A stretch of DNA of 64,000 bases from Caulobacter zeae (GTDB lineage: Bacteria > Pseudomonadota > Alphaproteobacteria > Caulobacterales > Caulobacteraceae), in assembly GCF_002858925.1 (NCBI RefSeq), contig NZ_PJRS01000011.1, positions 360,034-424,033 of the forward strand. Reading direction: 5' to 3'. The notes under the pieces were generated by a model. That model made no database searches. It was not told the origin of the DNA and worked only from the letters and a program-made list of their open reading frames with translations. A program made the position numbers and the translations under genes. Below are positions 26,207 through 35,409 of this stretch, in pieces. Position 1 is the first letter of the stretch. Each line of letters begins with the position of its first letter.

Positions 26207-27207
26207 GCCTTTCGAGACGCGAACTGGGCCTCGTCCTGGCCGCCGGCCTGACAGCGCCCGGCGCGGCCCTGGCCCAGGGTGCCAAGGCCAGCTCGGCCGT
26301 GGAACTGGCCCGCACGGGCGAGACGCTGAAACCCGGCCAGTGGGTGTGGGCCCCGCAGATCGCGCCCAAGGGGCCGGTCGTGGTGCATGTCGACCTGTCG
26401 CGGCAGCTGGCGACGGTCTATCGCAACGGGGTGCGCATCGCCGTCTCCACCGTGTCCAGCGGCAAGGAGGGTCACGAGACCCCGACCGGCGTGTTCACGA
26501 TCCTGCAGAAGGACGCCGACCACCGGTCCAGCCTCTACAACAGCGCCCCCATGCCCTATCAGCAGCGGCTGACCTGGGACGGGGTGGCGCTGCACGCCGG
26601 CGGCCTGCCGGGCTATCCGGAAAGCCACGGCTGCGTGCACCTGCCGATGGGCTTCGCCAAGCTGCTGTTCGGGATCACGCCGATGGGCGGCACGGTGATC
26701 GTGGTCGGCAAGGCCGGCGATCGGCCCGCCGACATGCCGCAGGCGGCCGGGGTGCTGGGCATGGCGATGAACGCCGGCTTCGAAGCGGGGGCCGAGCCGC
26801 CGCCCTATGGCGAGGACTGGCGCTGGGCGCCGGAGGCTTCGCCGACGGGTCCCGTCACCATCATCGCCTCGCGCAGCGACGGGCGGGCGGTGGTGCTGCG
26901 CAACGGCGTCGAGATCGGCCGCGCCGGCGTCGTCTTCCCCGACGAGGACTTCCAGACCCACGTGCTGGTCTGCACCGGCGTCGAGGACGGCGTGCCGCGC
27001 TGGGCCTATGTCGGCGCGCCCGGCCACGAGGACGAGGCCGACCGGCCGCTCGATCCGGACCTGATGGCCAAGACCCGGATGCCCGACGGTTTCCGCGCGG
27101 CGGTGCGCAAGGTGATCGTTCCCGGCACGACGATCCTGGCCACCCAGTCGCCGCTGGCGCCCGATACCAGCGGCAAGCATCTGACGGTGCTGTCGTCGGG
27201 GCGATAG
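26203..27207 (+). CDS. L,D-transpeptidase (YkuD family)
   Basis: A 334-residue exported enzyme that would form 3-3 peptidoglycan cross-links or attach envelope proteins. A Tat-like or Sec signal (SLSRRELGLVLAAGL) ends near residue 25. The YkuD domain (about 59-165) carries the catalytic motif with His131, Ser141, His142, Gly143 and Cys144 in HAGG...SHGCVH. Residues 190-334 form a second domain without a recognised family; a VTIIASRSDGRAVVLRNGVEIGRAGV block within it resembles the first part of the YkuD fold but lacks its catalytic cysteine. The gene is coupled to the lysozyme-inhibitor-like gene. Confidence 0.92.
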   Translation: MSLSRRELGLVLAAGLTAPGAALAQGAKASSAVELARTGETLKPGQWVWAPQIAPKGPVVVHVDLSRQLATVYRNGVRIAVSTVSSGKEGHETPTGVFTILQKDADHRSSLYNSAPMPYQQRLTWDGVALHAGGLPGYPESHGCVHLPMGFAKLLFGITPMGGTVIVVGKAGDRPADMPQAAGVLGMAMNAGFEAGAEPPPYGEDWRWAPEASPTGPVTIIASRSDGRAVVLRNGVEIGRAGVVFPDEDFQTHVLVCTGVEDGVPRWAYVGAPGHEDEADRPLDPDLMAKTRMPDGFRAAVRKVIVPGTTILATQSPLAPDTSGKHLTVLSSGR

Positions 27208-27227
27208 CCCCGAAAGGTCAAGCGTTG

Positions 27228-27317
27228 TCCTCGTCCTTCGACAGGCTCAGGATGAGGACCATTTCGAACTCGGCGGGTCAGGAGAGGACCTCACCCTGAG
27301 CTTGTCGAAGGGCGAGG
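27228..27317. repeat. Palindromic intergenic repeat, family B copy 2
   Basis: Inverted arms beginning TCCTCGTCCTTCGACAGGCT and ending TTGTCGAAGGGCGAGG lie between the convergent L,D-transpeptidase and nitronate monooxygenase genes. A bidirectional terminator role would fit. Confidence 0.85.
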
Positions 27318-27333
27318 TTCTCTCCCGCTCCCC

Positions 27334-28299
27334 TCAAGCCACCAGCGCCGCGCTGCGGCGGATCGCCGCCTCTGCCTCGGCGACCAGGTCGGCGACGATC
27401 TGCCTGGCCGGCAGCACCTGGCGGATGCCGCCGGCGCTCTGGCCCATGGCCAGGCACGAGCGGTCGGGGTCCAGGCCCTCGGTCTGGCCGCCGATGCCGC
27501 CCAGCACCCCTGCCTGGACGCTGGCCATGGCCTGCAAGGGGAAGGGCTGGATCTCGGCCGGGCGCGTCTCCCAGTCGTCGACATAAGGATTGGCGCGCAC
27601 CCGCATCGGCTTGCCGGAATAGCAGCGGGTGCGGACGGTGTCCTCGTCGCGGGCGGCCAGCACGGCGTCACGGTAGATGTCGCCGGCGTGGGCCTCGAAG
27701 CTGGCGATGAAGCGGGTGCCCATCCACACGCCCTGCGCGCCCAGCGCCAGGGCGGCGGCCAGGCCCCGGCCGTCGTGCAGGCCGCCGGCCGCGATCACCG
27801 GGATGTCGACGGCCTCGACGGCCTGAGCCACCAGCGGCAGGGTTCCGACCAGGCCCGTATGGCCGCCGCCCTCGCCGCCCTGGCAGATCACCGCGTCGCA
27901 GCCGGCGTCGCGCGCCTTCTGGGCATGGCGCACCGTGCCGCAGACCACCATCACCTTCAGTCCCGCCGCGTGCAGCCGCGCGATGATCGGGGAGGGCACG
28001 CCCAGGCCCGCGACGAAGGCGCTGGCCCCTTCCTCGATGATGACGTCGACGCTGGCGGTCAGGGCGTCGGGCGTGGCGGCCAGCAGGTCGACGCCGAACG
28101 GCCTGTCGGTGAGGGCGCGCACCTGGCGCATCTGCCGGCGGATGAAGTCGGGCGATGTGCCGGCCATCCCCAATACGCCATAGCCGCCCGCCGCCGACAC
28201 CGCCGCGGCGAGGGGCGCGTAGGACACCCCGCCCATGCCGGCCAGCAGGATCGGATGCTCGACGTGCAGCAGGTCGCACAGCGGCGTGCGCAGGGCCAT
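27334..28299 (-). CDS. Nitronate monooxygenase-like FMN flavoprotein
   Basis: A 321-residue TIM-barrel flavoprotein of the 2-nitropropane dioxygenase/nitronate monooxygenase group (also enoyl-ACP reductase FabK-like). It has the N-terminal HPILLAGMGGVSYAPLAAAVSAAGGYGVLG, the ICQGGEGGGHTG phosphate loop, and the VIAAGGLHDGRGLAAALALGAQGVWMGTRF FMN site. The ATG at 28299 follows AAGGGAG; a longer frame upstream lacks support. It may detoxify nitronates or act as an FMN-dependent reductase; the sequence does not decide. It stands alone between repeats. Confidence 0.87.
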   Translation of the reverse strand: MALRTPLCDLLHVEHPILLAGMGGVSYAPLAAAVSAAGGYGVLGMAGTSPDFIRRQMRQVRALTDRPFGVDLLAATPDALTASVDVIIEEGASAFVAGLGVPSPIIARLHAAGLKVMVVCGTVRHAQKARDAGCDAVICQGGEGGGHTGLVGTLPLVAQAVEAVDIPVIAAGGLHDGRGLAAALALGAQGVWMGTRFIASFEAHAGDIYRDAVLAARDEDTVRTRCYSGKPMRVRANPYVDDWETRPAEIQPFPLQAMASVQAGVLGGIGGQTEGLDPDRSCLAMGQSAGGIRQVLPARQIVADLVAEAEAAIRRSAALVA

Positions 28300-28482
28300 G
28301 GCGGATCTCCCTTCTGGCGGGCTCTCGGACGGAGCCGTTGTTGCGAGTGTGCGCCCCATGCCGGCCGCTGCAATCCTTCCGCGACGGCGCCTGTTCTCCT
28401 GGGTGTGATTGTTCACTTACTTTTCTGTGGCGCGCGAGCCTCGGTCGTGTTTTCCTCCCTGGGTTGGATCTGGAAGGCTGGC

Positions 28483-29550
28483 ATGCGCGGGCGGATCGGA
28501 TTGTCGGCGGCTCTGGCCGGACTGTTGGTCTTGGCGACCGGGGCCTCGCAGGCGGCGGCCGGCGAGGCGGCGATCGGCGACCTGATCGGGTTGTCGCCGG
28601 TCGAGGTGCGGACCCGCCTGACCGGCGCGGCGGCGCAGGCCCCCCTGACGCGGGGCTTCGAGGTCGCCGACGGCGGCGGGACGGACGCCTATTTCACCCT
28701 CGACCAGCTGGTCTCCGACCCCAGGCGGCTTCGCCAGCAGGCGATCTGGCGCACCCATGGCGACGGGCCCTTCGACCCGGAGGCCCCGATTTGTGGCGCG
28801 CGGCTGGCTTCGGCCCTGGGCGACCGTGTTGTGGGCGATCCGGTCCTGGTGTTCCGCGACGGGCGACTGGCGGCGGTGCTGCGTCCGGCGCCGGCTTCGC
28901 CCAGGCCGTCCGCGCCGTCGATCGAGGATCGCAAGGCCTACGAGCGCTGGGTCCGCCAGGCCCGGCCCTCGCCGTTCGCGGCGGCTTTCGGCCAGCTGCC
29001 TCTGGAGGACGGGCGGGGCTTTCTGGCGCGCTGGTCGAAGGATGCGGCGGAGCCGGGCGACCAGCTGTCTGCGGCCTGCGCGCCTGGATCGCGTCCGCCG
29101 ACCGTGGGCAAGTCGGCCGGGCGGCGGGGGCTAAGCAACAGCGACATGCAGGGCCTGGCCCTGCTGCCGTTTGCGGTGAAGCTGCCGGCCATGAACCGCG
29201 ATCGCGAGCGGGCGCGCGAGCAGGGCGCGGCGACCCTGGCGGGCCTCAGCGTGGGCCAGCGCCTGCCGACTGATCCCAAGGCCTTCGCGCGCGGGCAGTA
29301 CGGCCTGCGCTGGCACGGTTCGACGCGACCGGATTATGGCGTGCTGACCGTCGACCTGGGCGGCTGGAAAAGCCGCAATCTCTCCGACAAGCGCGACGCG
29401 GCTCTGGTCGGGATCGAGGACGGGGTGGTGGCCTGGATATCGCCGCCGGGCGGCGTGGGGCCGGGTGCGGGCCTGCTGTGCGTCGACGGCGAAGGGCAGG
29501 CCGGCGCGCCGCGCCCCGGCTGCTGGGGCTGGGGGAACTACCGGCCCTAG
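28483..29550 (+). CDS. Hypothetical secreted protein, 355 aa
   Basis: A signal peptide is clear (MRGRIGLSAALAGLLVLATGASQAAAGE, cleavage near 26). The mature protein has no recognised domain. It holds an APICGARL motif, a long middle region without membrane helices, and a C-terminal CWGWGNYRP end. A TDAYFTLDQLVSDPRRLRQQAIWR block at 65-90 looks conserved. No ribosome binding site is strong near 28483. It follows the divergent nitronate monooxygenase gene. Confidence 0.68.
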   Translation: MRGRIGLSAALAGLLVLATGASQAAAGEAAIGDLIGLSPVEVRTRLTGAAAQAPLTRGFEVADGGGTDAYFTLDQLVSDPRRLRQQAIWRTHGDGPFDPEAPICGARLASALGDRVVGDPVLVFRDGRLAAVLRPAPASPRPSAPSIEDRKAYERWVRQARPSPFAAAFGQLPLEDGRGFLARWSKDAAEPGDQLSAACAPGSRPPTVGKSAGRRGLSNSDMQGLALLPFAVKLPAMNRDRERAREQGAATLAGLSVGQRLPTDPKAFARGQYGLRWHGSTRPDYGVLTVDLGGWKSRNLSDKRDAALVGIEDGVVAWISPPGGVGPGAGLLCVDGEGQAGAPRPGCWGWGNYRP

Positions 29551-29556
29551 GGCGCC

Positions 29557-29697
29557 TCAGCGGCGGTCGTCGCCGAGGATGCGTTCGGGATCCATTTCCG
29601 GGGTCCAGAAGCAGGCGGCCATGGCCGACAGCATCAGCGCGATCATCGCCAGAAGTCCGCGCGGCGGGGCCAGGCCCACGATGTCTTGCGGGGTCAT
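29557..29697 (-). CDS. Small membrane protein, 46 aa
   Basis: ATG at 29697 with GAGAGAG close upstream encodes one hydrophobic helix (GLLAMIALMLSAMAACFW) between short charged ends, finishing ERILGDDRR. Its size and single helix are typical of small accessory membrane peptides. No homologue is recognised; it could also be non-coding. Confidence 0.45.
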   Translation of the reverse strand: MTPQDIVGLAPPRGLLAMIALMLSAMAACFWTPEMDPERILGDDRR

Positions 29698-29833
29698 CTC
29701 TCTCGTTTCCTCGTGAGCCGGCGCCGCGCTCTGACGTCGAAGCTGCCGGTCACAAGGAAAGCGTCTCACCGAAGCTTCGGTTCGACAAGCGTATAAATTT
29801 CAATGCCTTATTCTGGACTTGCGGGTCCAGAAA

Positions 29834-31786
29834 TCAGGCCGATTCGAGCGGCTTGGACGTGGCGGCGGTCGCGCTCGAGGCTTTCGCCGCATCGAGCGCG
29901 GCCCTGGCCGCGGCCGCCTTGGCCGTGACCTCGGCGAAGTAGGCGGCCCCCTCGCCCCGGGTCTTGATCGCCGCCACCCGCGCCTGGATGGCCGCGCCGG
30001 CGGCGGGATCGCCGTTGGCCAGGGCCAGGTCGGTCTTGGCCATGATGTGCAGGAAGCCGATGGTGTTGCCGCTGGCGGGCAGGGGCTGGGCTGCGACCTC
30101 GGCCGTCATCGGGGCAGGAACCACGGCGGTGGCCAGGGCCTGCGGCGCGGGACTGTTCAGCGTCAGCGGGCAGTCGGTGCGCGGAGACGACAGCGACAGC
30201 AGCGGCAGCACGGTGTTGGCGTGCTGGTCGCGGGCGGTCATGTACGGCAGGCCCCACAGGGCCTCCAGCGTGGCCGCCACCGAGGCGTGGTCGTACTGCG
30301 TATGGCTCACCGAGGCCTGCGGGATCAGCGGCGAGACGATCACGGCCGGCACCCGCACCCCGTACTGGTCGAACAGGAAGCCGCCGGAGTTGATCGACAG
30401 GTCTTGGGGCGAGCCGTCGTTCGGCGGCGGGGCGCCGTAGGGCGGGACGGCGTCATGGAAGCCGCCGTGCTCGTCATAGGTGACGATCAGCAGGCTGCGC
30501 TCCCAGCCCGGCGAGTTGCGGATCGCCTCGTAGGTCGCCTTGATCAGGGCCTCGCCCCTGGCCATGGAGTCCATCGGGTGCTGCGAGGAGCCGCCCACAT
30601 AGGTGCCGCCGGCGATGTCGCCGTAGTTCGGCTCGATGAAGGTGTAGGGATAGGGGTAGGGGCCCAGCAGGTCGCCGGCGAAGCCCGAGAAGGCCTCGGT
30701 GTCGATCTTGTAGGTTATGCCTTTCAGCGACGACACCTGGGGAATGCCGCCCAGGGTGTCGCCGTCCTCGTCGACATAGATCCGCCAGTTCATCCGGGCG
30801 CCGCCCAGCCGGTCGTAGATCGAGGCGCCGCTGGGATAGGTGAAGCCGCTCACCGTTTCCCACTTGGCGATGTCGGTGTCGCCCGGCGAGTCCGCCCAGC
30901 CGGCCGACGAGGCGCCGTGCACGAAGAAGCGGTTGGGCCAGGTGGGGCCGGGCAGCGACGACCACCAGCGGTCGCAGACCGCGAACTCGGTGGCCAGTTG
31001 GTAGATCACCGGCAGCTGATTGGGCGTGTCGAAGCACAGCATGATGTCGCCGTACTCGTTCGGCGTCGGCAGGTAGGCGGGGTTGTGGTCCTTCAGCTCG
31101 CTGAGGCTGGTGGCGTAGTTGGCCACGAAGCCGGTCGCCGTGGGCGATCCATAGCTCGACCAGGGCGAATGCACCGCCCCCTCGCCGCACAGCTGCTCAT
31201 AGGTGTCGGCGAACTCGTGCCCCGGATCGGTGGGCATGGCCGTCGGGGCCGGCTCGGCGCAGAAATATTGGACGCCTTTGTATTCGTTCATGTTCTGGCT
31301 CGACGAGCCGACGATCCCGGGAATGCCGGAGAAGGCGAAGATGTTGTCGAACGAGTGGTTCTCCAGCATCAGCACGAAGACGTTGTCGACCTGGGCCAGG
31401 GGCGAGGTCAGCTGCATCTGCGTGCTCGTGCCGCCCGAGGGCAGGGTGATCTGCAGGCTGCTGGTGTCGACCTTGAAGACGATCGACTGGTTGGCGTCGG
31501 GCGACTGCAGCTGGCACTCGGTCCAGTTGCCCGAGCCGACGCTGTGGAACACGCCCTGGGCCGAGCCGGCCTGGACCACCACCTTGACGGCCCAGTAGTC
31601 CTGGACGGTCAGCGAGCCCAGGCCGGTGTTGAAGAGCACGGTCATCTTGCCGGACGTGCCGTCGGCCGGGACTTCCCAGGTCTGGCTGGTCACGCCGTAG
31701 TCGGAATTCTTGTGCCACAGCGTGATGATGGCCGAGTCGCCGATCAGGCTCTGGACGGAGATCTGGCAGGAGCGTTGCGTGGACAT
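29834..31786 (-). CDS. Phospholipase C/acid phosphatase-type phosphoesterase with N-terminal beta domain
   Basis: A 650-residue protein. Residues 1-120 form a beta-rich domain (ISVQSLIGDSAIITLWHKN, VLFNTGLGSLTVQDYWAV) of unrecognised family. Residues 130-530 are the alkaline-phosphatase-superfamily phosphoesterase domain of bacterial phospholipase C: VFVLMLENHSFDNIF (metal site Glu-Asn), PNRFFVHGAS, FIEPNYGD, VTYDEHGGFHD, and a SHTQYDHASV site. The C-terminal 100 residues are Ala-rich and helical. The start ATG follows GGGGAGG closely, yet no signal peptide is visible, whereas most family members are exported by Tat. It would hydrolyse phospholipids or phosphomonoesters; the site of action is unclear. 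Confidence 0.88.
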   Translation of the reverse strand: MSTQRSCQISVQSLIGDSAIITLWHKNSDYGVTSQTWEVPADGTSGKMTVLFNTGLGSLTVQDYWAVKVVVQAGSAQGVFHSVGSGNWTECQLQSPDANQSIVFKVDTSSLQITLPSGGTSTQMQLTSPLAQVDNVFVLMLENHSFDNIFAFSGIPGIVGSSSQNMNEYKGVQYFCAEPAPTAMPTDPGHEFADTYEQLCGEGAVHSPWSSYGSPTATGFVANYATSLSELKDHNPAYLPTPNEYGDIMLCFDTPNQLPVIYQLATEFAVCDRWWSSLPGPTWPNRFFVHGASSAGWADSPGDTDIAKWETVSGFTYPSGASIYDRLGGARMNWRIYVDEDGDTLGGIPQVSSLKGITYKIDTEAFSGFAGDLLGPYPYPYTFIEPNYGDIAGGTYVGGSSQHPMDSMARGEALIKATYEAIRNSPGWERSLLIVTYDEHGGFHDAVPPYGAPPPNDGSPQDLSINSGGFLFDQYGVRVPAVIVSPLIPQASVSHTQYDHASVAATLEALWGLPYMTARDQHANTVLPLLSLSSPRTDCPLTLNSPAPQALATAVVPAPMTAEVAAQPLPASGNTIGFLHIMAKTDLALANGDPAAGAAIQARVAAIKTRGEGAAYFAEVTAKAAAARAALDAAKASSATAATSKPLESA

Positions 31787-31921
31787 CGATGCCTCCCCTT
31801 GCGGCCGTCAGCCGTCGTGGCGTGGCCAGGCGGGAAAGCATCAGGCCCGACAGGTGGGCAATGCAACCTTAAATAGAATCTTTCTTTGTGCGATTATTAC
31901 TTGTTCCGTGGCGCGATCGTC

Positions 31922-32353
31922 TTATCGCCGGAACAGGTCGTAGGTCTGGGCGATGACCTGGCGCGTCAGGTCCCATTCCACGGCGGCCATCGCTTCTTCG
32001 CGGGTGAAGAAGCGGGCGTCAGCGGCGTCGTCGCCGGCGTGGGGCTCGCCGCCGGTCCATTCGGCGGCGTAGTCGAACATCACGAAGTGGCGGGTGGTCT
32101 CGCCGGTCTCGCGCGAGGTGAAGACGCCGTCGACGACGTCGATCAGGCCCAGCAGCCGAGCCTCCACCCCGGTCTCCTCGCGCAGTTCGCGCAGGGCGGC
32201 GGCCTCGGCGGTCTCGCCGAACTCGATGCGCCCGCCCGGCAGGCTCCATTGGCCAAGGCGCGGCGGCGTGCCGCGCTTGATCAGCAGCACCTCATGCCCC
32301 CGCAGGCAGATGACGCCAGCGGTGGGAGAAGGGGTCGGTGCGGGGGTAATCAT
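31922..32353 (-). CDS. Nudix hydrolase
   Basis: A 143-residue Nudix protein with the full box from Gly41 to Val63 (GRIEFGE ... RELREETGV). It hydrolyses a nucleoside diphosphate linked to another group; the closest resemblance is to ADP-ribose pyrophosphatase/MutT-type enzymes but the substrate is not determined. Its start overlaps the stop of the patatin gene by ATGA (32350-32353), so the two are co-translated. Confidence 0.9.
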   Translation of the reverse strand: MITPAPTPSPTAGVICLRGHEVLLIKRGTPPRLGQWSLPGGRIEFGETAEAAALRELREETGVEARLLGLIDVVDGVFTSRETGETTRHFVMFDYAAEWTGGEPHAGDDAADARFFTREEAMAAVEWDLTRQVIAQTYDLFRR

Positions 32354-33411
32354 GCGAAACCAGACTTCAGATCTACCGTCGAGCGCTCGCCCACCTGGGA
32401 CATGCACTCGCCGAGCCAGTCTTCCGCCGCCTTGCGCCCGCGGGCCTTGAGGTCGGTCAGAAAGCTCCACTCGGTATTGAACTTGGACGCCAGCGACAGG
32501 TCGGCCAGCGGCCCGTCGGCCTTGATGGCGTGAACGAGCATGCGCCGATAGCGCCCCCGGGCATTGTCTTTCAAGAGGCCTTCGTCGAGCAGCTTCTGCA
32601 CGAAGCCGATGGCGCGAAGCTCCGAGGACAACGCCGCGTTGAAGGTGATCTCGTTCAGGCGGTCCATGATCTCGCCCGGGCTCTTGGGCGTCTCGTCGCG
32701 GACGAAGGGGTTGAGGCTGACCAGCAGGATGTCGTCCGGCGTCTGGTCGTAGAACAGCGGCCACAGCGGCGGGTTGGCCAGGAAGCCGCCGTCCCAGTAG
32801 GGCTCGCCGTCGATCTCGACCGCCTGGAACACCTGCGGCAGGCAGGCGCTCGCCATCACGTGGCGGGCGGTCAGCTCGGTCTCGCGGAACACCTTGGCCT
32901 TGCTGGTGCGCACCGCCGTGGCGGCGATGTAGAGCTTGACCGGCGAGCGCTCGCGCATGGCCGTAAAGTCGATCGCCTCCTCGAGGATGTCGTGCAGCGG
33001 GTTCAGGTTGAACGGGTTGAACTCGTAGGGGCTGAGCGACAGGGCCAGGGTCTCGGCCATCCGCCAGCCGGGCGTGTTCTTGATCCAGTCGGTCGCACCG
33101 CCGAACGCACTCGTCCAGATGCTGGTGTCGCCGAAGACGTTGCGGCCGCCCTTGCGGTTGACCTGCTTCCAGAAGTCGTCGAGCGAGGCCTTGGCCCCGT
33201 CGCGGCCGCCGGCGATCAGGCCCGAGGTGTAGGCCACCGCGTTCATCGCCCCGGCCGAGGCGGCGGTGATGGCCTGGATCTCCAGGCCATCCTCCTCCAG
33301 CAGGCGGTCGATGACGCCCCACTCGAAGGCGCCGTGCGCCCCGCCGCCTTGCAGCGCCAGGCTGATCGGGCGCGGACCCTTGGGCTTCTTCCTCAGCGGC
33401 GCGATGGGCAT
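32350..33411 (-). CDS. Patatin-like phospholipase
   Basis: A 353-residue patatin-domain lipid acyl hydrolase. The oxyanion loop GGGAHG (22-27), the nucleophile Ser52 in [10 protein letters not shown] and the catalytic Asp207 in WDGGF are all present. The nucleophile elbow reads Ala-x-Ser-x-Gly instead of Gly-x-Ser-x-Gly, an uncommon variant. No signal peptide is present. A DUF3734-like C-terminal region may be represented by residues 230-353 ([16 protein letters not shown]). It is transcribed with the Nudix gene. Confidence 0.88.
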   Translation of the reverse strand: MPIAPLRKKPKGPRPISLALQGGGAHGAFEWGVIDRLLEEDGLEIQAITAASAGAMNAVAYTSGLIAGGRDGAKASLDDFWKQVNRKGGRNVFGDTSIWTSAFGGATDWIKNTPGWRMAETLALSLSPYEFNPFNLNPLHDILEEAIDFTAMRERSPVKLYIAATAVRTSKAKVFRETELTARHVMASACLPQVFQAVEIDGEPYWDGGFLANPPLWPLFYDQTPDDILLVSLNPFVRDETPKSPGEIMDRLNEITFNAALSSELRAIGFVQKLLDEGLLKDNARGRYRRMLVHAIKADGPLADLSLASKFNTEWSFLTDLKARGRKAAEDWLGECMSQVGERSTVDLKSGFA

Positions 33412-33434
33412 GGGGCTTTGCCTCTGGAGCTTGG

Positions 33435-33535
33435 TCCTCGTCCTTCGACAAGCTCAGGAAGAGGACCACTTACAAGCCCCTCTACAGGGCCTAGCGGTAG
33501 AAAAACCTCATCCTGAGCCTGTCGAAGGACGAGGT
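33435..33535. repeat. Palindromic intergenic repeat, family B copy 3
   Basis: Arms beginning TCCTCGTCCTTCGACAAGCT and ending CTGTCGAAGGACGAGG lie between the 3' end of the 3-hydroxybutyrate dehydrogenase gene and the start of the patatin gene. Confidence 0.85.
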
Positions 33536-33592
33536 TTTCGTCTCAAGCGCCGACTGTCGATCCGCCCCTGAACCGACCGGCGTGAAGGCGCC

Positions 33593-34390
33593 TTACTGCG
33601 CGGTCCAGCCGCCGTCGACGGTGAAGGCCGCGCCGTTGGCCGAGGCCCCCAGGTCGCTGACCAGGTACAGCAGCTGGCCGGCCAGCTGCTCGACGGTGAC
33701 GAACTGCTTGGTCGGCTGGGCGGCCAGGATCACGTCCCTCATCACCGCCTCCTCGCTGATGCCGCGGGCCTTGGCCTGGTCGGCGATCTGGGCCTCGACC
33801 AGCGGGGTCTTCACGAAGCCGGGGCAGATGGCGTTGCAGGTGATCCCCTGTTGGGCGACCTCCAGCGCGATGGTCTTGGTCAGGCCCAGGATGCCGTGCT
33901 TGGCGGCCACATAGGCCGACTTGTAGGGCGAGGCGACCAGGCCATGAGCGGACGCGATGTTGACGATCCGCCCGCGGCCCTGCTCCTTCATGATCGGGAT
34001 CGCCGCCTTGGCGGCGTGGAACGCCGACGACAGGTTGATGGCGATGATCAGGTCCCACTTGTCGTCGGGGAACTCGTCGACCGGGGCCACATGCTGGACG
34101 CCGGCGTTGTTCACGAGAATATCCAGCTCGCCGAACTCGGCCTTGGCGGCGCGCACCATGTCGGCGATCTCGACCGGCTTGGTCATGTCGGCGCTGTGAT
34201 ACAGCACCTCGACGCCGTGCTTCTCGGCCATTTCGGCGCGGGTGCGCTCGATGGCGTTCATCTCGCCCAGGCCGTTGAGCACGATGTTGACGCCTTGCGC
34301 GGCCATGGCGTCGGCGAGGGCATGACCGATGCCGCTGGTCGAGCCCGTGACGATGGCGACTTGACCCTGCAACCCGAAATCCACGGCCAT
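33593..34390 (-). CDS. 3-hydroxybutyrate dehydrogenase (SDR family)
   Basis: A 265-residue classical short-chain dehydrogenase with TGSTSGIG (15-22), NNAGVQHVAPV, a serine in NIASAHGLVAS, and the catalytic YVAAK. The sequence KWDLIIAINLSSAF and HGILGLTKT, with an NAICPGFVKTPLVEAQI block, agree well with D-3-hydroxybutyrate dehydrogenases of the PHB cycle, which interconvert 3-hydroxybutyrate and acetoacetate with NAD. AGGAG precedes the ATG at 34390; a longer frame starting at 34426 is unlikely. No other PHB gene is adjacent. Confidence 0.88.
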   Translation of the reverse strand: MAVDFGLQGQVAIVTGSTSGIGHALADAMAAQGVNIVLNGLGEMNAIERTRAEMAEKHGVEVLYHSADMTKPVEIADMVRAAKAEFGELDILVNNAGVQHVAPVDEFPDDKWDLIIAINLSSAFHAAKAAIPIMKEQGRGRIVNIASAHGLVASPYKSAYVAAKHGILGLTKTIALEVAQQGITCNAICPGFVKTPLVEAQIADQAKARGISEEAVMRDVILAAQPTKQFVTVEQLAGQLLYLVSDLGASANGAAFTVDGGWTAQ

Positions 34391-34486
34391 CGGCGCGCTC
34401 CTGCTGTCCTGCCCGACTTGCTGCATTGCAGCATATAGCTCGCTATCGCGAAGAGCGAGCGCTTATAAATTCACCGATAGATGAAA

Positions 34487-35254
34487 TTATGGCTGCGGGC
34501 GAGCGAAAACCCAGTCGGCCTCCGTCGAGAGGTCGGGACGGAAGCTGTAGCCGTCCAGATCGAAGGCCTTCAGGTCCTGCGCCTTCTCGACTCGGCCTTC
34601 GATGGCGTAGCGGGCCATGCGGCCGCGCGCCTTCTTGGCGTAGAAGCCCAGCACCTTCAGCGCCCCGGCCTTCTCCTCCTTGAAGTGGCAGGTGACGACC
34701 GGCAGCTTCAGGGCCTTGGCGTCGACGGCGCCGAAATACTCCTGGCTGGCCAGGTTCACCAGCGTCGGGTCGGCATGGTCGGCGGCGGCCTCGTTGAGGG
34801 TCTTGGCGATGGTCTCGCCCCAGAAGTCGTAGAGGTTGGCGCCGCGCTTGGTCTTCAGGCGCGTGCCCATCTCCAGGCGATAGGGTTGCAGGGCGTCCAG
34901 CGGCCGCAGCACGCCATAGAGGCCCGACAGGATGCGCAAGCGACCTTGCGCCCACTCCAGGGCCGGACGGTCCAGTTCGCGCGCGGCGAGGCCGGCATAG
35001 ACGTCGCCGTTGAAGGCGATCACGGCCTGGAGCCCGTCCTCGACCTCGGGGTCGAAATGCTGGAACCGCTCGCGGTTCAGGTCGGCCAGCTTCTCGGAGA
35101 TGTGCATCAGCCGGCGCAGGTCGGCGGCCGTCAGCTTGCGGGTGACCTTGGCCAGTTCCGCGATCTGCGGCTTCAGGGCCGGGGTGGTCAGGGGCAGGAC
35201 CTGATCCGGGGCGGTGAAGTCTAGCGACTTGGCGGGAGAGATGACCATCAGCAT
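34487..35254 (-). CDS. yaaA: Peroxide stress protein YaaA (UPF0246)
   Basis: A 255-residue YaaA protein. Family blocks are MVISPAKSLDF at the start, LNRERFQHFDP, AFNGDVYAGL, RILSGLYGVLRPLDALQPYRLEMGT and the C-terminal FDLDGYSFRPDLS. In E. coli YaaA lowers intracellular iron during peroxide stress and binds DNA through a novel fold. There is no OxyR site obvious upstream. It is flanked by 3-hydroxybutyrate dehydrogenase and a divergent lipoprotein gene. Confidence 0.94.
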   Translation of the reverse strand: MLMVISPAKSLDFTAPDQVLPLTTPALKPQIAELAKVTRKLTAADLRRLMHISEKLADLNRERFQHFDPEVEDGLQAVIAFNGDVYAGLAARELDRPALEWAQGRLRILSGLYGVLRPLDALQPYRLEMGTRLKTKRGANLYDFWGETIAKTLNEAAADHADPTLVNLASQEYFGAVDAKALKLPVVTCHFKEEKAGALKVLGFYAKKARGRMARYAIEGRVEKAQDLKAFDLDGYSFRPDLSTEADWVFARPQP

Positions 35255-35409
35255 GGGGGTGCAGATAGAGGCTCCGGCCAGGCTTCGCCAGCACCTGTTG
35301 ATCGATCATTGGCCCGTAAGGGGTCGAACCCCGCAAGCTTGACCGCTGGACAACCCCTGAGGGTTCGACCAGTTTCCGCCCGGTCGGGGCGTGAGTGCGG
35401 GGCGTACGA

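Noticed and set aside
35290..35390. tRNA-like sequence with GGGGTTCGACCCC and a D-loop-like TCCAGCGGTCAAGC on the minus strand.
   Set aside because: The arms do not fold into a four-arm tRNA, there is no anticodon arm of proper length, and no tmRNA-like context; it is treated as chance or a degraded remnant.
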